DNA of 64,000 bases from positions 1 to 64,000 of IMG/VR virus record IMGVR_UViG_3300010354_000070. One strand, given 5' to 3'. This DNA comes from a virus. A program made the translations under genes and the position numbers. Below are positions 30,661 to 40,079 of this stretch, in pieces. Below the pieces are notes generated by a model. The model made no database searches. It was not told where the DNA came from and worked only from the letters and a program-made list of their open reading frames with translations. How positions within the stretch are numbered: the first letter of the stretch is position 1; each line of letters starts with the position of its first letter.

Positions 30661-31251
30661 TTAGTTAATATCAATACCACCAGCAACAGCAGCATTGCCT
30701 TTAACTGCTTCCCACCAAAGAACTTGCATTTCTACAGTAAATTCTTCAATTCCTTCAGTATCATATGAAAGATTAATTGGACTAATTTGAGTTGGGAATA
30801 TATCATAAAAATGATAAGCTCTTAAAGTTTCACCACTACGATCTAATTGATATGCAAAAGCATCTGCATGATAAAGAGCTGGATTTGTGACACCAGTATT
30901 ATCCGATACACGGTTAATTTTATTCATCCAGTTTTCAAAAGCAGAACGAAGAGCAAAATCGGTATCGTTAATAACTGTAATAGTCCAACTATCAAAAGTT
31001 CTATCTCCAGCTACTTGCAGAGTTCTTCCTCTAAAAGCAACGGGAAGTGCAGCTACATTTGAAGCAGGAAGATTCGCAGTTTTAATCAAAAATCTCAATT
31101 TATCTAAAATTGTAGCATCAACTTTTGCCACATCTGGGAATGATAAAACAATTTCAAAAAGATTACTTCTTGTGCCACCACCTGTTAGCCTACTTTTGAA
31201 ATCAGTAATCTTCCTCAAAGGAGGTGGATTAAATTGTGTTCTAGTTGCCAT
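30661..31251 (-). CDS. 19: Tail tube protein gp19
   Basis: Inner tail tube subunit, 196 residues (T4: 163). ARTQFNPPPLRKITDFKS-type opening, LPASNVAALPVAFRGRTLQVAGDR and the final strand MQVLWWEAV are typical of the gp19 family. It lies between gp18 and gp20 as in T4. No late box is obvious in the 20-base gap to gp18, so it is probably co-transcribed with it. Confidence 0.93.
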   Translation of the reverse strand: MATRTQFNPPPLRKITDFKSRLTGGGTRSNLFEIVLSFPDVAKVDATILDKLRFLIKTANLPASNVAALPVAFRGRTLQVAGDRTFDSWTITVINDTDFALRSAFENWMNKINRVSDNTGVTNPALYHADAFAYQLDRSGETLRAYHFYDIFPTQISPINLSYDTEGIEEFTVEMQVLWWEAVKGNAAVAGGIDIN

Positions 31252-31270
31252 AATTTTTTAAACCTCTAAA

Positions 31271-33433
31271 TTAAAAGTTACCGATTACTTCTTGGAAATC
31301 AACGCCAGTCTTAGTAGCGATGAAGGTCAGTCCAATGAAGTTAATTGACCTTGCTGGTTTGATGTAGATATCAGCAACAAATTCATTACTGTCAATTACA
31401 GCAGCTGTGTTATTTGTTTCATCACAAACAACAACATAATCAAAAATTCCTCTCTTTGCTTGAACATCCCTTAGGAAAGGCTCAATAGTATTTACAAAAT
31501 TTGTTCTTGTAATTTCATCATTAAATTCAAATAAGATATCCTTAGCAGCTGCAGAAATTGCTTCTTCAAGATATAGGAATAGGCGACGAACATTAATTCT
31601 ATCAAATGCTGATGCTTTTCCGTATCCGGTTTTGTCACCAAATAGGATAATGCCAGCTCCTGGTGAAAATACAACAGGATTAATTCTGTTGCTGTAAAGA
31701 CGATCTCTTTGTGTCTTAGTTGGATTGTAAGGAAGTTTAACTGCGTTTAAAATTGCACCTCTACTTGTTCCTGCTGGGGAATACCATGGGAAACTATTAA
31801 TATCTGTACGAGCACAAAGACCAGCAATATCACCATTTAATGGAACATATCTAAATGTATTACTAAATCTATCATACATGTACTTATATCCAGAATCAAA
31901 TACGGCATAAGTTGTTGAAGCAATAGATGAGAAGTAACTGATTATATTTGTTGTAATTTCCTCAGCGGAATTTACGCTCACCGCAGTTTGAGATGAGGTA
32001 TTAGTAAGTATAGAACCTCTATATGGAGAAATAAATGCAATAGCATCTTTTCTTAATTCAGCAACTGAAATCAATCTATTTGCAAGTTCTTGTGCGGTTT
32101 CTTTTGTATAGTTTGCCGATCCCATTAATAGAAAATCAATTTGGAAATTTTCCGTGCTTTCAAACAAATCATAACCAGCTGCCAAAGCACCAACAGTAGC
32201 AGTTAATGCACCAGATGTTGCAATGTTAGTTTGACCATTATAATTTACTCCCCCACTTAAAGTATAAGTATTAGATCCAGCAGCACCAAATATAATATTT
32301 TCAATTGGCTGATCCCAACCAATATCTGATACTAAATCGAATTCACCAGAATCAAATCCTGTAGTAACTACTCCTACTGGCTCACTTCCCCCAAAAATAT
32401 ATCTCGAATTTTCGGCAAGATATTTTCTCCAATAAGAAACAGAACCAACAGAGTATAAAGCATCACTACCCTTAGAAAGACTTAAATGCTTTTCTAAAAT
32501 TGTTCCTGCATTACCAGTTATTGTTCCTGCATCATCAAATACAACAACATGAAGTTCATCAAATCTAGATCCTCTTGCTGCAGCATATTCGGAAGTTCCG
32601 GGTCTCGGAGCAACATTATCCCAAGAAATAGTTGTTCCTGAAAGAGAAATGGTTTGCTCGTTAAACCAATCCAGTTCAGTTGAATATGACCTTGTTGTAA
32701 AAGCAGTTCCTACTGCGTTGGTGTGAATGCCAAGAGATCCAGTTTCAACAAATGAATAATTACCATTTTGTTGATAATCTACTGTTACTTCTGTTCCTGC
32801 GGATGAAACTCTACTAAGAACTTTAACTTCAATACTACTTACACCAATTCCAGTTACAATACCCTTTAAATAATGTGAATTAAGTGAAAGTGCAGCACCA
32901 CTCGTAGAATCTGTTTTTCCACTTAAAGATTGTGTTACCCCATATCCAACAGAAATTACAGAAGTGTCAATTCCGCTCAAAATTTGATCTGCCTTTCCAT
33001 CAATTATTGCAACTTTTACCCCATTTCCCCAAGATCCTGGATTTCTAGTTGCAAAAGTAACACCAGTAATAGTGTTTTCATCATAACCAAGTTGAAGATA
33101 ATGGTCAAAACTTTTAATTTTTACACTTGAAGCGGCACCTACAAAAGCATTTCTTAAATCTGCATCATCTGCTCTTACAACCATTAAATTTCCACCATAC
33201 GCTAAGTATGATGATGCTGTCAACCAAGTCTCATATTGACTATCTATGGTGTATGACTGACCAAAAGTTTGTAGTAAATCATTTTCATTTTCAACTAAAG
33301 TTGGTTCTTCTATGGGTCCCTGAGCAAAAGGTCCTACAATTGCACCGGTAATATTAAAAGAAGGACCAACTCTTCCCAATGTTAAATCAATTTCCCTTAC
33401 TACAATTCCAGGAGATGCTAAATTTAGCGGCAT
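31271..33433 (-). CDS. 18: Tail sheath protein gp18
   Basis: Contractile sheath subunit, 720 residues (T4: 659). The N-terminus NLASPGIVVREIDLTLGR and the C-terminal domain (FNDEITRTNFVNTIEPFLRD, RGIFDYVVVCDETNN) are the conserved sheath core that holds the subunits; the middle is a variable outer domain. A GGAG ribosome site and a late box lie upstream. Order 17-18-19-20 as in T4. Confidence 0.96.
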   Translation of the reverse strand: MPLNLASPGIVVREIDLTLGRVGPSFNITGAIVGPFAQGPIEEPTLVENENDLLQTFGQSYTIDSQYETWLTASSYLAYGGNLMVVRADDADLRNAFVGAASSVKIKSFDHYLQLGYDENTITGVTFATRNPGSWGNGVKVAIIDGKADQILSGIDTSVISVGYGVTQSLSGKTDSTSGAALSLNSHYLKGIVTGIGVSSIEVKVLSRVSSAGTEVTVDYQQNGNYSFVETGSLGIHTNAVGTAFTTRSYSTELDWFNEQTISLSGTTISWDNVAPRPGTSEYAAARGSRFDELHVVVFDDAGTITGNAGTILEKHLSLSKGSDALYSVGSVSYWRKYLAENSRYIFGGSEPVGVVTTGFDSGEFDLVSDIGWDQPIENIIFGAAGSNTYTLSGGVNYNGQTNIATSGALTATVGALAAGYDLFESTENFQIDFLLMGSANYTKETAQELANRLISVAELRKDAIAFISPYRGSILTNTSSQTAVSVNSAEEITTNIISYFSSIASTTYAVFDSGYKYMYDRFSNTFRYVPLNGDIAGLCARTDINSFPWYSPAGTSRGAILNAVKLPYNPTKTQRDRLYSNRINPVVFSPGAGIILFGDKTGYGKASAFDRINVRRLFLYLEEAISAAAKDILFEFNDEITRTNFVNTIEPFLRDVQAKRGIFDYVVVCDETNNTAAVIDSNEFVADIYIKPARSINFIGLTFIATKTGVDFQEVIGNF

Positions 33434-33469
33434 CTTTATTCTCCTACAAATCCAGAATTATCTAAAAGT

Positions 33470-33477
33470 ATTTATAA
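33470..33477 (-). promoter_or_regulatory. Late promoter for gp18-gp19-gp20
   Basis: Minus strand TATAAATA 37 bases before the gp18 ATG, in the gap after gp17. Confidence 0.65.
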
Positions 33478-33509
33478 ATTCTACTTTTTTATCAATTACT
33501 TATATTTAA

Positions 33510-35231
33510 TTATCTATATTCCCACATATAAGAACGATCACCATATTCGTCTAAATTCCATATATCTGTAGTTTGTAATTTGTTTTCTTCGGTGGCAAAT
33601 ACCCATTTCTCACCTGTTTTTTCCTCAACAACAACTTCCATATCATCCAAACCATCAGAAATAAATCCAAATGGTGACATGTCTTGTTCTATTTGATTTT
33701 TTTGTTCTTCATAAATTCTCTTACGAACATCATTATCCGTCATTTCTTTAAAATAATCCTGAGCAACTAACCAAGAAAAAATTACAAGACACATTGCCAA
33801 ATCATCATTACATCCCTCTTCTGCTTCGAAAGAATTATGTCTTTGCGAAAACGTTGTTAATTCTGAAATAATATCATAATCACTAATCAACAATTTATTA
33901 TCTTCTATAAGTAGTTTTAAATTTGAACAACCCAATTTTTTAACTGAAGCTGTCATACGAACGCCTAACTGAGATTTTTTTCCACTAAATCCAGATCCAA
34001 CGATTTGCCCCGCTCTTCCCCTCATAGAACACATTAAAATATTGTCATACTCAAGATCAAAATGCAAAATATTTGCTACTTGATCTCCAATATCATTTAC
34101 TTCAATTAATACCCAAGCATTATTATATCCTCTAGCAACTTCATTAATAATACTTGGAAACAACATTGGTTTAATTTCATTATTGTGGTACTTACCTACT
34201 ACTCTGTATGGAAACATTGTTATATCAAAAATAACAAATGCCGAAAAATCATTTCCAAGACCACGAGCAACATCAACTGTAATTAAATAATTGTTTTCTT
34301 CATTTGGGTCTTCATAAATGTCTAAACCAGCATTTCTTGTTATTGGATCATCATAAACAAGAGTTTTAAGTTTTGAGGCATTTATAAGTGTATTAACAGA
34401 CCCAAGAAACTCAGTTTCAAATTCTACACGAAATTGTTGTTCTGAAGTATTTGCAATTGTCTGCTCCTTCCATTTATCGTCTCTACCAGGCACTTCCGAC
34501 CAATGAACGTCTGTAGTCACATATTCGTTTCTACCCCTCTCAGCGTCATGCCACATACGGTAGAAGTGGTTCATACCACGAGGTGTGGATACGATAATTA
34601 CTTTTGTGCTTTTTCCAGACGATATAGTAGGATAAACAGAGGCAAAGAAGTCATCAGCAATGTGATTCGGGATAAATGCGAACTCATCCAAAAAGATGAT
34701 ATTATACGATCCGCCACGGACAGCAGATGCAGACGTAGATGCGGCGATAATTTTTGATCCATTTTCTAACTCCAAACTACCTCTATTCCATTGAAGAACT
34801 CCTTGTTGCATCCATTTTGGTAAATTTTCATAAGCAAGTTGTAATCTTTGAAGCAAATCTCTTGCTGTGGATGCTTTGTTCGCAAGAATTGCAATATTTA
34901 CATTATCATTAAAAACGGCATAATGCAATAAGTAAGCAACTGCAGTCGATGACTTTCCGGTTTGACGTGGCATCTTGCAGATATTAAATCTATGCTTATG
35001 AAAATTTTGAATCAATCTTTCCTGAAACGGATATAAATTAAAAGGAACTAATCCATAATCAAGAGAAACAATTTTTAAATAAGTTTTCGCAAAATATACT
35101 GGATCGTCTTTACACTTCAAAAATTCAATGATCTGCTCTTGAGACCATTGTATAGTAGTATTTGCTCTCTTTAGATTTGGATTAGAAAGATAAGCATCTT
35201 TCTGGTTTAGTTGGATATCTTGAATTGTCAT
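33510..35231 (-). CDS. 17: Terminase large subunit gp17
   Basis: DNA-packaging motor and headful nuclease, 573 residues (T4: 610). Walker A is PRQTGKSST; Walker B is NIIFLDEFAF; the coupling C-motif is IVSTPRG; nuclease acidic residues are in TVDVARG, IEVNDIGD and GCNDDLAM. All intact, and no intein although terminase is a known intein target in related phages. A TTG two codons upstream is possible, but the ATG at 35231 is taken. Starts two bases after the stop of the 528-codon gene. Confidence 0.96.
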   Translation of the reverse strand: MTIQDIQLNQKDAYLSNPNLKRANTTIQWSQEQIIEFLKCKDDPVYFAKTYLKIVSLDYGLVPFNLYPFQERLIQNFHKHRFNICKMPRQTGKSSTAVAYLLHYAVFNDNVNIAILANKASTARDLLQRLQLAYENLPKWMQQGVLQWNRGSLELENGSKIIAASTSASAVRGGSYNIIFLDEFAFIPNHIADDFFASVYPTISSGKSTKVIIVSTPRGMNHFYRMWHDAERGRNEYVTTDVHWSEVPGRDDKWKEQTIANTSEQQFRVEFETEFLGSVNTLINASKLKTLVYDDPITRNAGLDIYEDPNEENNYLITVDVARGLGNDFSAFVIFDITMFPYRVVGKYHNNEIKPMLFPSIINEVARGYNNAWVLIEVNDIGDQVANILHFDLEYDNILMCSMRGRAGQIVGSGFSGKKSQLGVRMTASVKKLGCSNLKLLIEDNKLLISDYDIISELTTFSQRHNSFEAEEGCNDDLAMCLVIFSWLVAQDYFKEMTDNDVRKRIYEEQKNQIEQDMSPFGFISDGLDDMEVVVEEKTGEKWVFATEENKLQTTDIWNLDEYGDRSYMWEYR

Positions 35232-35233
35232 AC

Positions 35234-36820
35234 TCAATCTTCCACATAAATGAACGTAGCACTAGCAGCAGTCATATTACTTGAAGATGAAACGACTGCT
35301 GTTAAAAAACTATTGGGCGGAATGTCAATACCAATTTGAGACAAATCAACGTCAATAGTAGAATTATCCGTCATATGATATGCAGCAATTGGAGGTGCCG
35401 ATTGTGCTGGTAAAATAAACAATCCAGTACTATCTTGAGTTGCATAAAGAGATGCATTAAAATCTGCTTGAGTTGTCCATCTCAAATAATTTGTTACTGT
35501 TGGATTAAAGTATATGTATATGATTGCCGGGTCACCTGCGGTATTTACTGAAGCAGTAAGTCTTTTGGGAATTAAATCTCTAGTGTTAATTTTATTTTGA
35601 TAAATGAGTTTATTTTTAATAGAAATGAGATGATAAAGAGAACCAGGAGAGTTCATTGAGTCAGTCCTGGTTGCAGTCGCAGAATATGGAAGTCTTGTTT
35701 GTTGAACAATTCCTTCAATAGCACCAAGAAATGAAGATCCAGTACAAGTTACAACACCACTTGTAGGAGATCCCAAGTTTGCTGCGACATATCCAACCTT
35801 CATTGATGGATTGTCTAAATGTGGAAACTCATTTCTATTTGTATAATGTTCGTGATGGAAGAAGAACATATCCCCATTACTAGGGTTCTCAATCGCATAA
35901 CGGATTTCTCCAGCACCTAACCAACGGAAGTTGATTTGATATACATTCAGTTTTGATGGATCTAAAGTAACACCAGAATATCCAGTTCCATCAAGTTTAT
36001 CTAAATTAAAGTCTTCTTGAAATGTCCAGTATTCTGTTTGCGCTACGCCAGTTTGATTTGTTGTATTTGTAAATGTTATTGTTGTGGTACTAGTTGCATT
36101 AAATGTACCATTTTGTGGACCAAGAGATGTTGCTAAAAACTTTATTCTGGTTTGATCATATTCAACTACATAACGAGCAGTAAATGCTGGTTGAGATACT
36201 AATCCTTGTACGAGAAGAGCAATATTTCCAGCAATAGTTCCCGCATTTAAAGTTACAGCAGTAAAAACAGTTCCATTGAGAGTAACCGTTACATTTCCGT
36301 CTGCCAACGCACTGAAAGTAAAACCTTGAATATGTGCCTTACCACCATTGGCACGAAGAACACCAAACTGCCCGTTGGTATGAGCATATCCAATTTGAAC
36401 TGCTTGCTCCTGATTGAATAATCCTGCCCTTTGAGTAAATCCTACTGGATTGGAAGAATATGCTGCAGTAAATCTACATACCGCACCTTGTCCAGGACGA
36501 TATCTAAGGAAGTTAGTACTTCTAAGAACACCATAAGAATTAGCATCTGTTCCAGCACCAACTCTAAATCTGGAATTGCCATTTGTAGCAATTCCACTAG
36601 AACTAAAAGTGAATGTTTCAAACTCTCTTGGATCTAATCCATAGACAGCATCACCCTGAACTTTTGGTGTAATGGGAATTGCAATGTTCTCACCAAAAGC
36701 AGATTTAGAGCAAGCACTTTCATTTAGAATATTTCCATACTCATCAGCACGAAGATAAACCTCATGAAGTGTTCTTTCTTGATTTAAATAATCTTGTTCA
36801 TTTTTATTCCACTGGGCCAT
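35234..36820 (-). CDS. Putative virion structural protein
   Basis: A 528-residue beta-rich protein not assignable to a T4 gene. It begins MAQWNKNEQDYLNQERTLHE, has many Thr/Asn/Ser-rich strands (NGTVFTAVTLNAGTIAGN, TSTTTITFTNTTNQTGV), an FHHEHYTNRNEFPHLDNP segment and ends in TAASATFIYVED. The composition and position between packaging genes gp16 and gp17 suggest a virion protein, perhaps decorating the head or tail. In T4 the two terminase genes are adjacent, so this gene, the next small one and the 561-codon gene form a cyanophage-specific insertion. Confidence 0.7.
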   Translation of the reverse strand: MAQWNKNEQDYLNQERTLHEVYLRADEYGNILNESACSKSAFGENIAIPITPKVQGDAVYGLDPREFETFTFSSSGIATNGNSRFRVGAGTDANSYGVLRSTNFLRYRPGQGAVCRFTAAYSSNPVGFTQRAGLFNQEQAVQIGYAHTNGQFGVLRANGGKAHIQGFTFSALADGNVTVTLNGTVFTAVTLNAGTIAGNIALLVQGLVSQPAFTARYVVEYDQTRIKFLATSLGPQNGTFNATSTTTITFTNTTNQTGVAQTEYWTFQEDFNLDKLDGTGYSGVTLDPSKLNVYQINFRWLGAGEIRYAIENPSNGDMFFFHHEHYTNRNEFPHLDNPSMKVGYVAANLGSPTSGVVTCTGSSFLGAIEGIVQQTRLPYSATATRTDSMNSPGSLYHLISIKNKLIYQNKINTRDLIPKRLTASVNTAGDPAIIYIYFNPTVTNYLRWTTQADFNASLYATQDSTGLFILPAQSAPPIAAYHMTDNSTIDVDLSQIGIDIPPNSFLTAVVSSSSNMTAASATFIYVED

Positions 36821-36835
36821 ACTTTAGTCTCCTAC

Positions 36836-37147
36836 TTAATCTGTCCAAGAATATCTTTCTGGTTGGTATCTTTTAGCACTCTTTATATTTAATGAACTTT
36901 GTGAGTGTGGGTAAATATTGTGAACAACAGCACCTGGATATTCGTTTTGGAGTTGTTCCGTTAATTCATTTTTAGATGTAATTCTACCCTCAATTACCAT
37001 TCTATATAATCTACCTTTCCAAACTACATCAGCAGTAAAAGATTCTTCTACAGATTGATGAGTTTCTGGAGAATTTAAATAAAGATTTCCATTAAAATCT
37101 CCTGCAATATTAACACTTTCTGATAGGAATTGATTAAAAGATTTCAT
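36836..37147 (-). CDS. Candidate internal head protein with capsid targeting sequence
   Basis: A 103-residue protein beginning MKSFNQFLSESVNIAG. This is close to the T4 capsid targeting sequence (MKTYQEFIAEA), with L8-S9-E10 fitting the gp21 cleavage rule at the same position as the T4 cut after E10. The ATG at 37147 is chosen over an upstream one because it overlaps the stop of the previous gene (TAATG) and places the motif at the N-terminus. The remainder is a small mixed alpha/beta domain with a basic C-terminus. Likely injected or retained in the head with the DNA; function unknown. Confidence 0.7.
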   Translation of the reverse strand: MKSFNQFLSESVNIAGDFNGNLYLNSPETHQSVEESFTADVVWKGRLYRMVIEGRITSKNELTEQLQNEYPGAVVHNIYPHSQSSLNIKSAKRYQPERYSWTD

Positions 37148-38832
37148 TATCCGCACCTCCAACGACGAAGTGCTTTATTAATTTTTGAATCGAGATCTCT
37201 TGCTGTTTTTGTTGAAGTGAGTTTTGATTTCATTCCGGTCATACGTCGGCAAAATGATGCACGCCGTTTTGCTCTTTTGCCTTTTGGGCTTTTTTCTGTT
37301 ACTGCTGTTTGTAATTTTGATCCTGGATTTTCACTACGATATGCTTTTACGGCAGCAGGACTTAATCCATCAGTTTTATCTTGACGATTAACTTTTTGCC
37401 AATCTTCATTTAAATTTAATTCTTCTCTCCAATTAGAGTATTCTTCTGCTTTTACACAGCGATTATAAGTTTTTCCAAATAATTTCTGGGTTCCTTTTTT
37501 CTCATATCCAGGCCAACATTTTTTTGCTTCATCAATATCATGCTCACCACTATCAATATAATCCGCAGCAGCATCTATATAATCTGCTGCTTTTGTAATT
37601 TTTGATTGAACCCAAGCTTCAATATTTCCTTCGCCTTTCATTTTTTTACGAAGTCTTTTGGCAGCAGAAATTATAGTTGAAAGTTCTGAACGAGCCATCG
37701 AATGTTCATGATCACGCTCCTCTGGAATATTTCCGGGGTGAGGACTATTTGCGTGATAATGTGGATTTGACATTACTACATCAGATAATTTTGATGGCAA
37801 TGAAAACATATCCCAATATTTTGGTCCATATCTACATTCACTTCTTGTTTCATCTTTTTTACATTTCGGGCAGTACCTAATCATTTGTGTTTCCTCGCTT
37901 TTAGTTCCCCAATTTGAAGCACCAACTTTACGACATTTGACTAATGCTCCTGAAGCATAAGCACTAGGCCAAACATCATATCTTGATTTTACTTTATGAT
38001 AACAAGCATCTTTTTTTCCACTACCTTTTCCAGGTTTATCTTTTCTTGCTTCGTTAAGTTCCATTGCTTCTTTAATTCCTGGTTCTGCTTTTACATAGTT
38101 GGGATCTTTTTTACCTTTTGCAAATGTGGAAACCATTGTTGGTTTTGCTCCACCAGATTTTGCTTGTTGTCCTCTATCTTTTTGTCTTTTTCTACTAACT
38201 GCAGATCTTATAAGTGATTCTCCCCTTTTACCTTTTCTTTTAAGTGCCCTTAATCTTGCACTACTAAAACATTTAGGAGTTTTAGTTTCACCAGGTTCAT
38301 TAGCACAAGGAGAACCATCTGCTTGAACCCATCCAGGTTTTCCTCCCTTTGATTTGGAACCTTTAAACCAATGATGAAGTGTTCCTTCTTCCAAATCTTC
38401 AACCCAATCATCTGGCGTTTTGCCATTTTTACTCACAAAAGCATTATGTAAATCTTTTGCCGTCACATCATATTCTTTCATAATACGACGCATTAGTTTA
38501 TCAATTGAAGAATAAGAAGTATTTTTTAATTTTTTTAATTCACTTTCAAGTTTTTCAACTGCACCATCTTCTTCACATCCACAATGTTCTTTAACATCTT
38601 TGAACTTTTTATGTTCTTTTTTTGCAGATGCCTCCATTTTTTTTAAACGAGTATAATAATCTGGTATTTCATCGAGATGTTGAAGAGCAATGTCAGTAGC
38701 TAGGTCTTTATCTTTAGTATGTTCATGTTCAATTGGAACTCCCATTTTAAGTTGATTCTGTACAAAAGAAACATCTAGACGGTGTTTCTTTGCAATTTCC
38801 TCTACACTTTTATGAGACTTTAACTTATGCAC
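37147..38832 (-). CDS. Multi-module basic protein, virion-associated type
   Basis: A 561-residue very basic protein built of modules. Residues 1-60: HKSVEEIAKKHRLDV then GVPIEHEHTKDKDLATDIAL, resembling DUF5661. About 155-215: HHWFKGSKSKGGKPGWVQAD with PCANEPGETKTPKCF. About 275-315: ACYHKVKSRYDVWPSAYASG with LVKCRKVGASNW. About 320-340: a CPKC...C cluster that may bind zinc. About 435-470: AKKCWPGYEKKGTQKLFGKTYNRC. End: WQKVNRQDKTDGLSPAAVKA to RRWRCG, a DUF5872-like lysine/arginine module. Similar modules recur in cyanophage and giant-virus proteins. No enzymatic motif recognised; DNA-associated or packaged function is inferred from charge. Confidence 0.65.
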   Translation of the reverse strand: MHKLKSHKSVEEIAKKHRLDVSFVQNQLKMGVPIEHEHTKDKDLATDIALQHLDEIPDYYTRLKKMEASAKKEHKKFKDVKEHCGCEEDGAVEKLESELKKLKNTSYSSIDKLMRRIMKEYDVTAKDLHNAFVSKNGKTPDDWVEDLEEGTLHHWFKGSKSKGGKPGWVQADGSPCANEPGETKTPKCFSSARLRALKRKGKRGESLIRSAVSRKRQKDRGQQAKSGGAKPTMVSTFAKGKKDPNYVKAEPGIKEAMELNEARKDKPGKGSGKKDACYHKVKSRYDVWPSAYASGALVKCRKVGASNWGTKSEETQMIRYCPKCKKDETRSECRYGPKYWDMFSLPSKLSDVVMSNPHYHANSPHPGNIPEERDHEHSMARSELSTIISAAKRLRKKMKGEGNIEAWVQSKITKAADYIDAAADYIDSGEHDIDEAKKCWPGYEKKGTQKLFGKTYNRCVKAEEYSNWREELNLNEDWQKVNRQDKTDGLSPAAVKAYRSENPGSKLQTAVTEKSPKGKRAKRRASFCRRMTGMKSKLTSTKTARDLDSKINKALRRWRCG

Positions 38833-38847
38833 TATTACTAAAAATAA

Positions 38848-39276
38848 TTACTCTTTATTATTTAGAAATTGTTGTTTGAGTAATTTTGATAATTCTGATG
38901 TAGATCCAATAAAAACAGCATTATTGGTTACATTTGTTGGAGATTTAACATTTTGATCTTCTACATCTTTAAGTTTTTTCTGTAAATCAATAAGTTTATC
39001 TGTTACATCACTTACAGATTTAATTAATTGACCTGCAACTTCATACGCTCTCGGACTTCCACCTTCTTCTGCTATTTCCATTATTCCGTTAATTGCATCT
39101 TGACCCTTTTCAATTAATGAATAAAGATTTGCTCTAGTATATTCATAATCTTTTTTTAGATCTTGAGTATTTTCTCTAGGTTCTTCAATTTTTTGGGGTA
39201 ACACTTGTTTTTCAACCTCTACAATTTCACTCTTGATGTTCAACGCATCCTCTAATTTCTCATAATTTTTTTTCAT
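38848..39276 (-). CDS. 16: Terminase small subunit gp16
   Basis: DNA-recognition partner of gp17 in packaging, 142 residues (T4: 164). Central helices DYEYTRANLYSLIEKGQDAI and SPRAYEVAGQLIKSVSDVTD are the conserved coiled-coil core. The ATG at 39276 is chosen over a TTG three codons upstream. It starts six bases after gp15, in T4 order, but is separated from gp17 by three extra genes. Confidence 0.92.
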   Translation of the reverse strand: MKKNYEKLEDALNIKSEIVEVEKQVLPQKIEEPRENTQDLKKDYEYTRANLYSLIEKGQDAINGIMEIAEEGGSPRAYEVAGQLIKSVSDVTDKLIDLQKKLKDVEDQNVKSPTNVTNNAVFIGSTSELSKLLKQQFLNNKE

Positions 39277-39281
39277 AAAAA

Positions 39282-40079
39282 TCAAATATCAGATTGGCGA
39301 GTTGGACTATAGGTTTTTGCATCTCCCAAATATTCCCAATTTTCATTGAATCCAAAATCATCACCTGGTTCGGCATCAATTGGATCTGGTGTAACTGTAT
39401 ATCTCATTTCTCTCTTTGCAATATTTGTATCTGTTCCAGCATACAAATCAACCTGAGCCTTGCGAATAAGACCATCTGTACTTTCCGCAATTGGACCAAA
39501 TAAATATACTTTAGCAGTAAAGTTTAAAGTATAAATTAACGCTCTACGAGAAGAAAAGTCGCCTTCATAATCATCAGTAAATGAAACACTATCCAAAACA
39601 ATAGGTATATCTCTTTTCTCACCAATAGAATTAATTAAATCAATAGTCATATTGAAAGAAGGTTGAAAAAATGGTAAAATTTGCTCTACAATTTGTAAAG
39701 CATCATCATTTAGTTTAGCAAGAATGCTCAATTGAAATCCAATATTATATGGAACTGGCATATAAACTTTCTTTAAATTTTCTCCGTCTAATGCCTTAAA
39801 TGACTGGGTAATACCAGATTTTCTAGTTGAATCGTAAGAAATTGAAACCATTTCAAATGACATTCTTGGTAATGTAATTGCAATTGGTTTTGTCAGTTGC
39901 TCTTGTTGTTGAATTTTTGCTACAAATTTTTGTATAGGACCATATCCAAGAGGAACTTTTGTGTCATCAATAATTTCATCATTTCTATCTTTATGGCGAA
40001 TGTAAATATTATTGAAAAGAGTTCCAAATCCAATAATAGTTTTTCTTATAATTTCATGATAATAGTAAGTTCCTAGCAT
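39282..40079 (-). CDS. 15: Tail completion/sheath stabiliser gp15
   Basis: Caps the tail and joins it to the neck, 265 residues (T4: 272). The opening LGTYYYHEIIRKTIIGFGTL and VPLGYGPIQKFVAKIQQQEQ are highly conserved in this family, as is IPIVLDSVSFTDDYEGDFSS. Start overlaps the gp14 stop (TAATG). Order 13-14-15-16 as in T4. Confidence 0.94.
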   Translation of the reverse strand: MLGTYYYHEIIRKTIIGFGTLFNNIYIRHKDRNDEIIDDTKVPLGYGPIQKFVAKIQQQEQLTKPIAITLPRMSFEMVSISYDSTRKSGITQSFKALDGENLKKVYMPVPYNIGFQLSILAKLNDDALQIVEQILPFFQPSFNMTIDLINSIGEKRDIPIVLDSVSFTDDYEGDFSSRRALIYTLNFTAKVYLFGPIAESTDGLIRKAQVDLYAGTDTNIAKREMRYTVTPDPIDAEPGDDFGFNENWEYLGDAKTYSPTRQSDI

